The notes under the pieces are model-generated. The model had not been told where the DNA came from. It worked only from the letters and a program-made list of their open reading frames with translations, and ran no database searches. DNA of 64,000 nucleotides from Roseovarius nanhaiticus. Its GTDB lineage: Bacteria > Pseudomonadota > Alphaproteobacteria > Rhodobacterales > Rhodobacteraceae. This document shows, in pieces, positions 26,596 through 36,551 of the stretch. Every line of letters starts with the position of its first letter. Position 1 is the stretch's first letter. The stretch lies in the NCBI RefSeq assembly GCF_900156535.1, contig NZ_FTNV01000001.1, forward strand, positions 682,001 through 746,000, written 5' to 3'. The translations under genes and the position numbers were made by a program.

Positions 26596-27810
26596 ATGAG
26601 CACCATTACCGACCCCGACACGGGCGGATTCCGCGTATCTCAACTGTTGAGCGACACGCGCTATCGGGCCTTTACCTTTCAGGCGATCGCCCTGCTCCTT
26701 CTGATCGCAGCATTCTCGTATCTGGGCTATAACCTCGTTTCGAACCTGCGCGCTGCGGGCCTGAACATCTCTTTCGGCTTTCTCGATGAGGCGGCGGGAT
26801 ATGACGTGGGCCAGGCGCTGATCCCGTATGACAGCCAGTCATCGAACTGGCAGGCGGCCAAGGTCGGTATCCTCAATACCCTTCTGGTCGCGGTTCTGGG
26901 CTGCATCATGGCAACGATCTTTGGCGTGATTGCCGGGGTTCTGCGCCTCAGCAAGAACTGGATCGTCTCGCGCCTCATGGCCGCCTATGTCGAAGCGTTC
27001 CGCAACGTGCCGGTCCTGATCTGGATCCTGATCATCTACGCGATCATGACCGTGTCGCTGCCCGCACCCAGTGCCTTTCGTGGCGAGACGCCCGACAGCA
27101 CGATGCTGATGGGCCTCATCGCCTTCACCAATCGTGGAATCTATATTCCTGCGCCCGTCTGGAACCCCGGCTCCATGGTCGTGGTCGTCACCTTCATCCT
27201 CTCCATCATCGCGGCCTTCGCCTATCGCGCCTACGCCAAGAAGCTGCTCTTTGACACGGGCAAGCTGCTGCCCATGGGCTGGCCCACGGTTGCGATCATT
27301 TTCGTGCCCGCGATCCTCATGTTTTTCATCCTTGGGCGTCCCATCGGCCTCGATATTCCTGTGCTCTCGGGTTTCAACTTCGGAGGCGGCATCAAGATCG
27401 GTGCGCCGCTGATTGCGCTGTGGTTCGCCTTGTCGATCTATACCGGCGCCTTCATCGCGGAGAACGTGCGCGCCGGTATCCAGGCGGTCAGCCACGGCCA
27501 GACCGAGGCCGCCGCCGCGCTCGGCCTGCGCCCGCGCCGGATCATGAATCTCGTGGTGCTGCCTCAGGCGCTGCGCGTCATCATTCCACCGCTGATCTCG
27601 CAATATCTGAACCTGACCAAGAACTCATCGCTGGCCATCGCCGTCGGCTATGCCGACGTCACCGCGACGCTGGGCGGGATCACCCTGAACCAGACGGGCC
27701 GTGCCATCGAGTGCGTGCTTTTGCTGATGCTGTTCTACCTCGCCATCTCGTTGTCGATCTCGGCGATCATGAACGTCTACAACAACTCCGTTAAGCTGAA
27801 GGAGCGGTAA
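26596..27810 (+). CDS. aapQ: General L-amino acid ABC transporter permease
   Basis: Inner-membrane permease of 404 residues for the Aap system. It has multiple hydrophobic segments and the EAA-type loop that contacts the ATPase (EAAAALGLRPRRIMNLVVLPQ). It is longer than most HisQM-type permeases, as is normal for AapQ. It is followed one base later by aapM, with AAGGAG inside its own 3' end serving as the ribosome-binding site. Confidence 0.94.
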   Translation: MSTITDPDTGGFRVSQLLSDTRYRAFTFQAIALLLLIAAFSYLGYNLVSNLRAAGLNISFGFLDEAAGYDVGQALIPYDSQSSNWQAAKVGILNTLLVAVLGCIMATIFGVIAGVLRLSKNWIVSRLMAAYVEAFRNVPVLIWILIIYAIMTVSLPAPSAFRGETPDSTMLMGLIAFTNRGIYIPAPVWNPGSMVVVVTFILSIIAAFAYRAYAKKLLFDTGKLLPMGWPTVAIIFVPAILMFFILGRPIGLDIPVLSGFNFGGGIKIGAPLIALWFALSIYTGAFIAENVRAGIQAVSHGQTEAAAALGLRPRRIMNLVVLPQALRVIIPPLISQYLNLTKNSSLAIAVGYADVTATLGGITLNQTGRAIECVLLLMLFYLAISLSISAIMNVYNNSVKLKER

Positions 27811-27811
27811 T

Positions 27812-29110
27812 ATGTCTGACACGCACGCAGAATCCGTCGCCTTCGTCCGCAACACCGCAATCCCCCCATCGCCCCCGCCGGCGGCGGAGGCCGGAGCTGT
27901 GCGCTGGATGCGCGCAAACCTCTTCAGCTCGTGGGCCAACGGCGCGCTGACCATCGCCGCGCTCTACTTCATCTATCTGATCGTCGCGTCGGTCTGGCCG
28001 TGGCTCAGCAACGGGGTCTGGACCACGCCCAGCCTCTCGGCCTGCCGCGAAGTGCTGCAGGGCGAGGTCGGTGCCTGCTTCTCGGTCCTGACCGAGCGTT
28101 GGAACCAGCTTCTCTTCGGGTTCAAATACCCCAGCGATCAATACTGGCGTCCGGGCATCTCGTTCATTTTACTCTTCGTGGCGCTGGCGCCGGTCATGTT
28201 CTTCAAGCTGCCGCGCAAGCTGCTGATCTTTACCGGGCTCTACCCGTTCCTGGCTTATTGGCTGATCTGGGGCGGCACGGTTTTGATCCCCATCGTTGCG
28301 CTCTTGGGCTTTGTCGCCGGCTACATCGCCTATGCACGGCTGGTCAAAGGCAACTTTGCCGCCGGTTTCTTTGGCGCGATCGGTGCCGCGGCCGTTGTCT
28401 GGTGGCTTGGCGGCATTATCGTCGGGCTGATCGCGCCCGAGACACCTTGGCTCGAGGTCGTGCCGTCCCGCGATATGGGCGGTTTCATGTTGAACCTGAT
28501 TCTCGGCGTGACCTGCGTGTCGCTGTCGATCCCGCTGGGCATCGTTCTGGCGCTGGGGCGGCAGTCCAACCTACCGCTGATCAAGGGCATCTGCGTCGTC
28601 TTCATCGAGTTCATCCGGGGCGTTCCGCTGATCACGTTGCTTTTCGTCGCCAACGTGGTTCTGGCCTACTTCCTGCCGCCGGGCACAACCTTTGACTTGA
28701 TCCTGCGCGTGATCATCATGATCACCATGTTTGCCTCGGCATATATCGCCGAGGTGATCCGGGGTGGCCTCGCCGCGCTGCCGAAGGGCCAGTATGAGGC
28801 GGGCGACAGCCTTGGCCTCGATTACCCGCAGGCGATGCGGCTGATCATCCTGCCGCAGGCGCTCAAGATCTCGATCCCCGGCATCGTCAACATCGCGGTG
28901 GGCCTTTTCAAGGATACCACGCTGGTCTCGGTCATCTCGATGTTCGATCTGGTCGGCATGATCCGCGGTCCGATCCTGGCTTCGACCGAATGGAACGGCG
29001 TTTACTGGGAGCTGTTCAGCTTTGCCGCGCTCCTCTTCTTCGTCGTTTGCTACGGCATTTCGCAATACTCACAATGGTTGGAGCGTCAGCTTCAGACCGG
29101 TCATCGTTAA
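27812..29110 (+). CDS. aapM: General L-amino acid ABC transporter permease
   Basis: Second permease of the Aap complex, 432 residues, which pairs with AapQ. The N-terminal segment contains a Pro/Ala-rich stretch. The C-terminal EAA-type loop (YEAGDSLGLDYPQAMRLIILPQ) and FKDTTLVSVISMFDLVGM are typical of AapM. It is translated directly after aapQ and 12 bp ahead of aapP. Confidence 0.94.
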   Translation: MSDTHAESVAFVRNTAIPPSPPPAAEAGAVRWMRANLFSSWANGALTIAALYFIYLIVASVWPWLSNGVWTTPSLSACREVLQGEVGACFSVLTERWNQLLFGFKYPSDQYWRPGISFILLFVALAPVMFFKLPRKLLIFTGLYPFLAYWLIWGGTVLIPIVALLGFVAGYIAYARLVKGNFAAGFFGAIGAAAVVWWLGGIIVGLIAPETPWLEVVPSRDMGGFMLNLILGVTCVSLSIPLGIVLALGRQSNLPLIKGICVVFIEFIRGVPLITLLFVANVVLAYFLPPGTTFDLILRVIIMITMFASAYIAEVIRGGLAALPKGQYEAGDSLGLDYPQAMRLIILPQALKISIPGIVNIAVGLFKDTTLVSVISMFDLVGMIRGPILASTEWNGVYWELFSFAALLFFVVCYGISQYSQWLERQLQTGHR

Positions 29111-29122
29111 GGGAGATCTCTC

Positions 29123-29887
29123 ATGGCCGAAGCTCAAATGAAGGTCTCGGACGAGGTCGCCATCTCGATCCAGAACATGAACAAATGGTATGGCAGCTTT
29201 CACGTGCTGCGCGATATCGATCTGACGGTGAACCGGGGCGAGCGGATCGTGATTTGCGGGCCTTCGGGCTCGGGCAAATCCACGCTGATCCGCTGCATCA
29301 ACGCGCTGGAAGAGCACCAGAAAGGCACGATCGAGGTCGATGGCACGCGCTTGTCGAACGACATCAAGAACATCGACAAGATCCGGCGCGAGGTCGGCAT
29401 GTGCTTTCAGCACTTCAACCTCTTTCCGCACCTGACCATTCTCGAGAATTGCACGCTGGCCCCCATCTGGGTCCGCAAGACGCCCAAAGCCGAGGCCGAG
29501 GCGACCGCGATGCATTTCCTCGAGAAAGTCAAAATTCCCGATCAGGCCAACAAGTATCCCGGCCAGCTTTCGGGTGGTCAGCAGCAGCGTGTGGCCATCG
29601 CGCGCTCGCTTTGCATGAAGCCTCGGATCATGCTCTTTGACGAGCCGACATCGGCGCTCGACCCCGAGATGATCAAGGAAGTGCTCGACACCATGATCGA
29701 GCTGGCCGAGGAAGGCATGACAATGCTCTGCGTCACGCATGAGATGGGCTTTGCCCGGCAGGTCGCCAACCGCGTGATCTTTATGGATCAGGGCCAGATC
29801 GTCGAACAGAACGAGCCCGAGGAATTCTTTAACAACCCCAAATCCGAGCGGACCAAACTGTTCCTGAGCCAGATCCTGGGTCACTGA
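29123..29887 (+). CDS. aapP: General L-amino acid ABC transporter ATP-binding protein
   Basis: ATPase of the Aap importer, 254 residues. Walker [11 protein letters not shown]-loop [11 protein letters not shown], signature [15 protein letters not shown] and Walker [14 protein letters not shown] are intact. RBS GGGAGA precedes the ATG at 29123. It ends the operon, and a strong terminator follows 22 bp later. Confidence 0.97.
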   Translation: MAEAQMKVSDEVAISIQNMNKWYGSFHVLRDIDLTVNRGERIVICGPSGSGKSTLIRCINALEEHQKGTIEVDGTRLSNDIKNIDKIRREVGMCFQHFNLFPHLTILENCTLAPIWVRKTPKAEAEATAMHFLEKVKIPDQANKYPGQLSGGQQQRVAIARSLCMKPRIMLFDEPTSALDPEMIKEVLDTMIELAEEGMTMLCVTHEMGFARQVANRVIFMDQGQIVEQNEPEEFFNNPKSERTKLFLSQILGH

Positions 29888-29909
29888 ACACTTTGGTAAG
29901 AAATGCGAA

Positions 29910-29936
29910 GGGCGGTCCATCGGGCCGCCCTTTTTT
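29910..29936 (+). terminator. Rho-independent terminator of the aap operon
   Basis: A 9-bp stem (29910-29918 and 29922-29930, one G-U pair, 3-nt loop) is followed by six T at 29931-29936. It lies between the converging aapP and ferredoxin-like genes. Confidence 0.9.
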
Positions 29937-29945
29937 GCATGCGGC

Positions 29946-30575
29946 TCAGCGGTGAAAGCGGCTCATGTGATAGGCCGATTGTTCGGCGTCGCGCCCGAAT
30001 GCCTGGCTGACCGGACAGGCGCGACGGGCCTTGCAGCCATTGGTCAGGCAATCGGCGCCCGCCGGGGTGTCCAGAAATCCGTGACAGGCCGCCACGTCAT
30101 AGCCCCGCGCGGCGCTCAGCGCATCGACGGGGCAAGCGCTGAGGCAGGGCTGATCGGCGCAGGTCTCGCACGGGCTTGGCGAGGGCGCGGGCAGGGCGAT
30201 CTTGGCCGCGAAACGCAGTGCGCCGCGATACGACACCCAAAGGCCCTGAACGTCATGCACCAGCATCCCCGCCGGGCTTTGCCACGCCCGGCCCGTGTCG
30301 GTGGCCCACCGCAGGAAGGGCAGGTATGGCGGCCCGCCGAAGGGAAAGAGCGGCTCCGCGCTCAGGCGCGCCGCCAGCGCGCCGATGACGCGCAGCGACC
30401 AGCGATCGACCGGGTCGGGCGTGCCGTCCTGCCACTCGGGGCTGGCCTTGAGCGCGGTCCAGAAGCCGCGCGCCGGACCCAAGAGGATCACCGTGCCGTC
30501 CCCCTCATGCAGCCCGCCCATCACGTCCAGATGCGCAGCCTTTGCCGCATCCGTGATGGCCGCAAGATCCGTCAT
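29946..30575 (-). CDS. Ferredoxin-like 4Fe-4S protein of unknown role
   Basis: A 209-residue protein with a C-terminal iron-sulfur region: [14 protein letters not shown], then [14 protein letters not shown] and CKARRACP. The cysteine count could hold two 4Fe-4S clusters. The N-terminal 130 residues have no domain I can name, though the arrangement recalls the cluster part of epoxyqueuosine reductase (QueG) without its cobalamin part. Its ATG overlaps the argB stop (ATGA), so the two are coupled, a pairing common in Rhodobacterales. Confidence 0.75.
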   Translation of the reverse strand: MTDLAAITDAAKAAHLDVMGGLHEGDGTVILLGPARGFWTALKASPEWQDGTPDPVDRWSLRVIGALAARLSAEPLFPFGGPPYLPFLRWATDTGRAWQSPAGMLVHDVQGLWVSYRGALRFAAKIALPAPSPSPCETCADQPCLSACPVDALSAARGYDVAACHGFLDTPAGADCLTNGCKARRACPVSQAFGRDAEQSAYHMSRFHR

Positions 30576-31432
30576 GCGCGGATCATCGACCCTGCGCCAT
30601 GTTCGGTGAACAGCTCCAGCAGCGGCGCGTTGGGCACGCGCCCGTCAAGGATGACGACCGCCCGCACACCGCCCGCAATCGCATCGAGCGCGGTTTCCGT
30701 CTTGGGGATCATGCCGCCCGAAATCGTGCCATCGGCGGTCATCGCGCGCACCTGGTCGGCCTTGAGATCGGTGATGACATGGCCGGAGGCGTCGCGCACC
30801 CCGTCCACATCTGTCAGAAGCAAAAGGCGATCCGCCTTGAGCGCGGCGGCAATGGCGCCGGCCATGGTGTCGCCGTTGATGTTATAGGTCTCGCCGCTCC
30901 GACCCGCGCCCAGGGGGGCGATCACCGGGATCGCGTCGTCCTTGAACAGCGTGTGCAGAATGCCCGGATCCACCTGCGACGGCGCGCCGACAAGGCCGAG
31001 GGCCGGATCCGCCGGATCGCAGATCACCAGATTGGCATCCTTGCCCGACAGGCCCACGGCGCGGCCGCCCTGCGCGTTGATCGCCTGCACGATCCGCTTG
31101 TTCACGCGGCCCGACAGGACCATCTCGACGACCTCCATGGTCGCCTCGTCGGTCACCCGCTTGCCGTTCACGAAGTCGGACTTGATCGCCAGTTTTTCCA
31201 GCATTTCGTTGATCATGGGGCCGCCGCCATGCACGATCACCGGGTTTACGCCGACCTGGCGCATCAGCACGACGTCGCGCGCGAAGGTCTCCATCGCCTC
31301 GTCATCGCCCATGGCATGGCCGCCGAACTTGATGACGACGATCGCATCGTCGTAGCGTTGTAGGTAGGGCAGCGCCTCGCTGAGGGTGCGGGCGGTCGAA
31401 ATCCAGTCGCGGTTCATATCACGTTGCTTCAT
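30572..31432 (-). CDS. argB: Acetylglutamate kinase
   Basis: Phosphorylates N-acetylglutamate, the second step of arginine synthesis. The 286-residue amino acid kinase fold shows [22 protein letters not shown], and [10 protein letters not shown]. The ATG at 31432 is used; an internal ATG at 31417 is possible. It lies 65 bp downstream of engB on the same strand and is coupled to the ferredoxin-like gene. Confidence 0.97.
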   Translation of the reverse strand: MKQRDMNRDWISTARTLSEALPYLQRYDDAIVVIKFGGHAMGDDEAMETFARDVVLMRQVGVNPVIVHGGGPMINEMLEKLAIKSDFVNGKRVTDEATMEVVEMVLSGRVNKRIVQAINAQGGRAVGLSGKDANLVICDPADPALGLVGAPSQVDPGILHTLFKDDAIPVIAPLGAGRSGETYNINGDTMAGAIAAALKADRLLLLTDVDGVRDASGHVITDLKADQVRAMTADGTISGGMIPKTETALDAIAGGVRAVVILDGRVPNAPLLELFTEHGAGSMIRA

Positions 31433-31497
31433 CTGTTGGTCCTCGGGCCTTTGACTATCGGGCGGCGCGGCGAGGCTTGCAAGCGATCAGGCCGATC

Positions 31498-32151
31498 TCA
31501 CACAAGGCCCGCGATCGTCGCGCGCAATGTGGCGATGCCGTCGCCCTTCTCGCTGGAGGTCAGGATCAACTCGGGAAAGGCGGCGGGATGGCGCTTCAGC
31601 TCGCCGCGCACCTGATTGAGGATCGTCTCCAGCTCGGTGCCGCGCAGCTTATCCGCCTTGGTCATCACCACCTGGAACGTCACGGCCGAGCTGTCCAGCA
31701 GACTCATGATCTCGTGGTCCACCGCCTTGATGCCGTGGCGCGTGTCGACCAGCACAAAGGCGCGGCGCAGGTTTTGGCGCCCCGAGAGGTAGCGCTTGAG
31801 CAGGGCCTGCCATTTTTCCACCACTGGCAGCGGCGCGTTGGCATAGCCATAGCCCGGCAGATCGACGAGGTAATGACTGTCCGCGAGGGTGAAAAAGTTC
31901 ACCTCCTGCGTGCGGCCCGGCGTGTTCGATGCCCGCGCTAGCGCTTTGCGTCCCGTCAACGCGTTGATCAGCGTCGATTTGCCCACATTCGAGCGCCCGG
32001 CGAAGCACACCTCGATCCGGTCAGGATCGGGCAGGCCGGACATGGCGACGACGCCTTTGAGAAACTCGGTCTCTCCGGCAAAGAGGATGCGGCCCCGCTC
32101 GGACGTGATCTGGTCCGGCTCCTCGGCAATGGGGAAGGGCAGACTGTCCAT
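31498..32151 (-). CDS. engB: Ribosome biogenesis GTP-binding protein EngB/YihA
   Basis: Small GTPase of 217 residues that assists 50S assembly and cell division. The G1 motif GRSNVGKST is at residues 52-60, G3 DLPGYGYA near 97 and G4 TKADK later. Its start codon shares one base with the MOSC gene's stop (TGATG). The order yidC-MOSC-engB-argB is a conserved alphaproteobacterial block. Confidence 0.96.
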   Translation of the reverse strand: MDSLPFPIAEEPDQITSERGRILFAGETEFLKGVVAMSGLPDPDRIEVCFAGRSNVGKSTLINALTGRKALARASNTPGRTQEVNFFTLADSHYLVDLPGYGYANAPLPVVEKWQALLKRYLSGRQNLRRAFVLVDTRHGIKAVDHEIMSLLDSSAVTFQVVMTKADKLRGTELETILNQVRGELKRHPAAFPELILTSSEKGDGIATLRATIAGLV

Positions 32152-32897
32152 CAGATCACCTCCGCCGCATCGCCCACGGCGATCTGGCCACCGCGCGTGA
32201 CGACGCCGTATAGGCCGAACTCCTGATGCCCCAGCGCCTTGAGTGCGCCGAGCGTGTCTGCATCGCGCGCGCCGGTTTCGGGATTGGCGGTGGTGGCGCG
32301 GCAGCGTGTGATTTCCTCGCGCAGCTCCAGCTCGGCGCCGCCGATGCGCAAGATCCGGCCGACCCAGCCGCGCTCGGCCCACGGCTCCAGCCCGTCGAGA
32401 TGGATATTGGCGCGCCAGCGCAGCGGCGACAGATCCTGGCCCAGCTGCGCGCCCAGATCAGCGCCCGAGGCGAGGTTGATGATGCTGATCGACGCAAAAT
32501 CGCTGTCGGTCATGCCCTGATCCGGCGCGCGTACCACAGCGGCTGATTGCGCGCGGCCCTCAGGCATCAATGGGCGCACCCATTCGAGAAATGCGCCCGC
32601 ATCGGCATCGGGATCAAATGTCAGCTCGCCGCGCTCAGGGTGGCGCAGCGTCACCTTGCCCGCCTCCAGATCACTCGTTGCCGAGATCGCCATCAGCTGT
32701 GGCGCCTTGGCCCCGCGCGAGAAGTTGGCGCAGGGTGCCCAGCCACGGCCATCCGCCTCGGGCGCCGCCGCCTCATGCGCCACGGCCCAGCGGCGGTCCC
32801 AAGGCAGGGTCGTGCCTTCGGCCAGATGCACGCGCTCCAGCGCCTCAAAGCCATGGGCCTTGATCGGGTGGCGCCAGATTGCGGCAACGCGTGTCAC
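32151..32897 (-). CDS. MOSC domain-containing protein
   Basis: A 248-residue protein with an N-terminal beta-barrel-like part (ATIWRHPIKAHGFE-type start, read here as AAIWRHPIKAHGFE) and a C-terminal MOSC domain (RANIHLDGLEPWAERGWVG). MOSC proteins of the YcbX/mARC kind use the molybdenum cofactor or act as sulfur carriers. The substrate is unknown. It overlaps yidC by 4 bp and engB by one base, so all three are translationally coupled. Confidence 0.88.
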   Translation of the reverse strand: MTRVAAIWRHPIKAHGFEALERVHLAEGTTLPWDRRWAVAHEAAAPEADGRGWAPCANFSRGAKAPQLMAISATSDLEAGKVTLRHPERGELTFDPDADAGAFLEWVRPLMPEGRAQSAAVVRAPDQGMTDSDFASISIINLASGADLGAQLGQDLSPLRWRANIHLDGLEPWAERGWVGRILRIGGAELELREEITRCRATTANPETGARDADTLGALKALGHQEFGLYGVVTRGGQIAVGDAAEVI

Positions 32898-34723
32898 GAT
32901 TTGTCGCCCTTGGCCTTCGCCTTCTTGTCTGCGGGGGCATCATCCTTGGGCTTGCGCTTGAAGCCCTCGATGATGTTGCCGAAAACGTCAGGCTTGTAAC
33001 CTTGGGTGCGCATGATCGCGTATTGCTGCGCGAAGGTGATCGTGTTGTTCGCGATCCAGTAGATCACGAGGCCGCTGGCAAACTGGCCCAGCATGAACAT
33101 GAAGACCCAAGGCATCCAGGCAAAGATCATCTTTTGCGTCGGATCGGTTGGTGTCGGGTTCAGCTTCTGCTGCAGCCACATCGAGATGCCCAAAAGGATC
33201 GGCAGGATGCCCAGCGACAGAATCGCCAGAACCGACTCAGGGTTTGGCGGCGCAAATGGCAGTAGGCCGAAGAGGTTCAGGATCGACGAGGGATCGGGCG
33301 CGCTCAGGTCTTCGATCCAGCCAAACCAAGGCGCATGGCGCAGCTCGAGCGTGACGAAGATCACCTTGTAGAGCGAGAAGAAGATCGGGATCTGCAGCAG
33401 GATCGGCAAGCAGCCCGAGGCGGGGTTCACCTTCTCGCGCTTGTAGAGCTCCATGATCGACTTTTGCATCTTCTGCTTGTCGTCGCCGGCCTCTTCCTTG
33501 AGCTTCTCCATCTGCGGGCCCAGCTCTTTCATCTTGGCCATCGAGACGTAGGATTTGTAGGCCAAAGGCAGCAGAAGCGCCTTGATCAGCAGCGTGAGGC
33601 CGATGATGGCCCAGCCCATGTTGCCGATCAGCTGGTTGAGGTAGTGCAGCACCGCAAAGATCGGCTTGGTCAGGAAAAAGAACCAGCCCCAGTCGATCGA
33701 GTCGAGAAAGCGGTCAACGCCATCCTCGTTCTGGTAGTGACGGATCGTCTCCCATTCCTTGGCGCCGGCAAAAACCTCGAGTCGGGTGGTGGCGCTGTTG
33801 CCGGGGGCGACCTGCTGGGTCGGCATGCGCGCGGTGGTCTGATAGATGTCCCGGCGGGTGTCCTGCAACGTGGTGACGTTGAAGCCGCCGGTGTCGCGCG
33901 GGATCAGCGTGGTCATCCAGTATTGATCGGTCAGGCCGGTCCAGCCGTCCTGCTCGACCGCGATGGTGCTGACATTGCTGATCGGGTCGAAATCGTCGTA
34001 ATCCGTCTCGGTCAGCTCGCCGTCCGCCATGCGGATGCCACCCTCGTGGAGGATAAAGAAGTTGCGCAGATCGGCGGGCAGGCCGTGGCGGGCCAGGATG
34101 CCGTAAGGCGCAAGTGAAACGGCATTGCCACTGTCGTTCTGCACCGATTGCTCGATGTCGAACATGAACTTGTCATCGACCGAGATCACTCGGGTAAATG
34201 TCAGGCCAGCGCCATTATCCCACGTCAGGGTGATGGGGCTGCCGGGGGTCAGCGTCTCGCCTTCGGCGACCTGCCAGATCGTGTTGGCGCCCGGCACGCC
34301 ATCGGGCGTCAGGCCAGCGCCGGGCGCCCACCCGAAGAGGGCGTAATAGGGCGCATCACTGCCGACCGGCGACAGAAGGCTGACGATGGGAGAGTCCTCC
34401 TCGATCGTCTCGCGATAATTCTTGAGCGACAACTGGTCAATGCGCCCGCCCTGCAGCGAAATGCTCCCTTTCAGGCTGGGCGTGTCGATGGCGACGCGCG
34501 GCGCGTCGGCAGCTTGGGGCGCCTCGGCGTCGCCTGTTGTGCCGCTGCCTTCGATCGCGCCGGGAGTGGCTGCGATGTCCGCGTCGCCGGCCGCAGTCTG
34601 CTCGGCTACATCCGTGGGGGGCGTCAGAGGCTCCTCCGGGGCGGGGAACAGGACGAACCACAGCATGATCACGAGGAAACTCAGCACGGTGGCGAGAATT
34701 AGGTTCTTGTTCTGATCGTCCAT
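32894..34723 (-). CDS. yidC: Membrane protein insertase YidC
   Basis: Inner-membrane insertase and foldase of 609 residues. An N-terminal helix (about residues 7-24) is followed by an acidic linker, the large periplasmic P1 domain (about 65-345), and the conserved five-helix Oxa1 core with GWAIIGLTLLIKALLLPLAYKSY and PASGCLPILLQIPIFFSLYKV. A lysine-rich C-tail ends the protein. The start is the ATG at 34723 (MDDQNKN). It is translationally coupled to the MOSC gene. The 236 bp between it and the EAL gene hold no other gene. Confidence 0.96.
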   Translation of the reverse strand: MDDQNKNLILATVLSFLVIMLWFVLFPAPEEPLTPPTDVAEQTAAGDADIAATPGAIEGSGTTGDAEAPQAADAPRVAIDTPSLKGSISLQGGRIDQLSLKNYRETIEEDSPIVSLLSPVGSDAPYYALFGWAPGAGLTPDGVPGANTIWQVAEGETLTPGSPITLTWDNGAGLTFTRVISVDDKFMFDIEQSVQNDSGNAVSLAPYGILARHGLPADLRNFFILHEGGIRMADGELTETDYDDFDPISNVSTIAVEQDGWTGLTDQYWMTTLIPRDTGGFNVTTLQDTRRDIYQTTARMPTQQVAPGNSATTRLEVFAGAKEWETIRHYQNEDGVDRFLDSIDWGWFFFLTKPIFAVLHYLNQLIGNMGWAIIGLTLLIKALLLPLAYKSYVSMAKMKELGPQMEKLKEEAGDDKQKMQKSIMELYKREKVNPASGCLPILLQIPIFFSLYKVIFVTLELRHAPWFGWIEDLSAPDPSSILNLFGLLPFAPPNPESVLAILSLGILPILLGISMWLQQKLNPTPTDPTQKMIFAWMPWVFMFMLGQFASGLVIYWIANNTITFAQQYAIMRTQGYKPDVFGNIIEGFKRKPKDDAPADKKAKAKGDKS

Positions 34724-34959
34724 TCCGGGCTGCCACTCATCTGTTAGGGGGCCGCGCACCCGCGCGGCCCAAGGGGCGCCGGGCGCACGGGCGCGCGCAA
34801 CTTTACCGCGTTTCGGGCCGTGTCGTGCGCATCGGACTGGCCGATTTCACGCGCGCCACCGGCTTGGCGGGTCACCCGGAGGGTTCAACAGAGTGCGGCC
34901 CCAAAGGTCAAGGGGATTCCCGGTCGCAGTCACCTCGCCTCGCCGGTTTTGGCGTGTTT

Positions 34960-36492
34960 TCAGCCGATTTGCCGGCCGATGGTCGGCGGCGCCTCGAGCC
35001 GCGCCATATGGCGCGTGACCCAAGCCACCGTTTCGTCCAGCGGAATGGGCCTGCCGATGCCGTAGCCCTGGACATGGCCGCAGCCCAGCTGCGCCAGCAT
35101 CGCGTGCTCGCCCGCTGTCTCCACGCCCTCGGCCAGAGTGCCGAGACCCAGTTGCTCGGCCATTGTGAGGATGGCCGAGACCATGCGCTGCTGTTCGGGA
35201 TCGCGGTCGACCTTCATCACGAAAGACCGGTCGATTTTCAGGCGCTGCACATCAAACCGGCGGATGGATGAGATCGAAGCATGTCCGGTGCCGAAGTCAT
35301 CCAGGTCGATGGGACAACCCAGATCCGCCAGCCCCGCGATATTGCGCACCACCGTGTCGTCTGGCGACAGTGCCACGACGGTTTCCAGGATCTCCACGTT
35401 GAGGCGGCGCGCGGGCAGATCGAAGCGGTCCAGTTCCCACTCGATTTTCTTGACGAGGCGCGGATTGCGCAGCTCTTCTGGCGAGAAGTTGACGCCGACC
35501 TGCGGCACATCCAGGCCCGCCTCGTCCCAGATCTTGAGCGCCGACAGGCTATTATAAAGAATGACCTCGCCCAAACGCTCCATCGCGCCCGCCTGCTCGA
35601 GAAGCGGCAGGAAATCTGCGGGCGAGATGAGGCCACGCTCGGGGTGAATCCAGCGGGCCAACGCTTCAAACCCGCTGACGCGCCCGGTGTCGGTGCAGAT
35701 CTGGGGCTGGAACCACGGTTGTATCTGCCCATTCTCCAGCGCCTCCGTCGCCGCCTTGAGCAAGTCGGGCGCCGCGGTGACGGCGAGGGATGTCATGTCG
35801 CGGCTGAATGCGCGCATTGATCCGGGGCCGTGATGGCGCGCCTCGGCAAGGGCGGTGGTCGCGCCGGCGACCAAGCCCGGACCCGAGGCTTCTGCCACGC
35901 TTGAATCCAGCGCAAGGCCAACCGAGGCGGTGACATAGGCGGTCACGCCATCAATCACGACAGGCGCTTCGATCTGGGTCTGCAGGCGCGCGGCCATCTG
36001 GAGCATCACGCCCAGATCCAATTGGCGCACCGGTGCGAGGCAGACGGCCAGCAGGTCATCCTCGATCTGGCGGACGGTGTCGCGCGCGCGCAGGGCCCCG
36101 GCGACACGGCCCATCATCTGATCCATCAACGCATCACTGGTGGCGATGCCGTAACGCTCGCGCATGTCAGAGAATTCATCGAGTTCCAGCAGGATGCATC
36201 CGGTACGTCGCGAGGTTTGCACGGCGCGCCGCATCGCGGCGTCCATCACATGCTCGAACGCGGTTTCATCGTCATCGCCGGGCAGGGGCGCCCCCTCTGC
36301 CGGGCCGTAAAATCCCGAAAACAGCAGGCAGACCGGATAGCCAAGCGCGAGCATGATCAGCATCTGCTCACCGCCCAGCCAGAAGCCGGCCAGCACGACC
36401 GCCGGGAAAAGCGCGATCGCGACACGTCCCGAAAGGGCCGTCCGCACAGTTGTGGTGATCCCGTCAAGCCAGGTTGATTTTTCGGACGGCAT
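34960..36492 (-). CDS. EAL-domain c-di-GMP phosphodiesterase with degenerate GGDEF
   Basis: A 510-residue membrane-anchored protein. Two hydrophobic helices (about residues 22-65) are followed by a degenerate GGDEF domain, where the signature reads EDDLL, so cyclase activity is unlikely. The EAL domain (about 250-510) looks complete: FEALARW, NFSPEEL, DLDDFGTGHAS, LKIDRSFV, LAEGVET and QGYGIGRP carry the usual metal and c-di-GMP ligands. It probably hydrolyses c-di-GMP, lowering its level. The start is the ATG at 36492. Confidence 0.88.
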   Translation of the reverse strand: MPSEKSTWLDGITTTVRTALSGRVAIALFPAVVLAGFWLGGEQMLIMLALGYPVCLLFSGFYGPAEGAPLPGDDDETAFEHVMDAAMRRAVQTSRRTGCILLELDEFSDMRERYGIATSDALMDQMMGRVAGALRARDTVRQIEDDLLAVCLAPVRQLDLGVMLQMAARLQTQIEAPVVIDGVTAYVTASVGLALDSSVAEASGPGLVAGATTALAEARHHGPGSMRAFSRDMTSLAVTAAPDLLKAATEALENGQIQPWFQPQICTDTGRVSGFEALARWIHPERGLISPADFLPLLEQAGAMERLGEVILYNSLSALKIWDEAGLDVPQVGVNFSPEELRNPRLVKKIEWELDRFDLPARRLNVEILETVVALSPDDTVVRNIAGLADLGCPIDLDDFGTGHASISSIRRFDVQRLKIDRSFVMKVDRDPEQQRMVSAILTMAEQLGLGTLAEGVETAGEHAMLAQLGCGHVQGYGIGRPIPLDETVAWVTRHMARLEAPPTIGRQIG

Positions 36493-36551
36493 TCGGCTAA
36501 CCCTCAAAGTCCCGCTGCCAACCGTTCTACGCACGGGACCTCAACAGGCGC

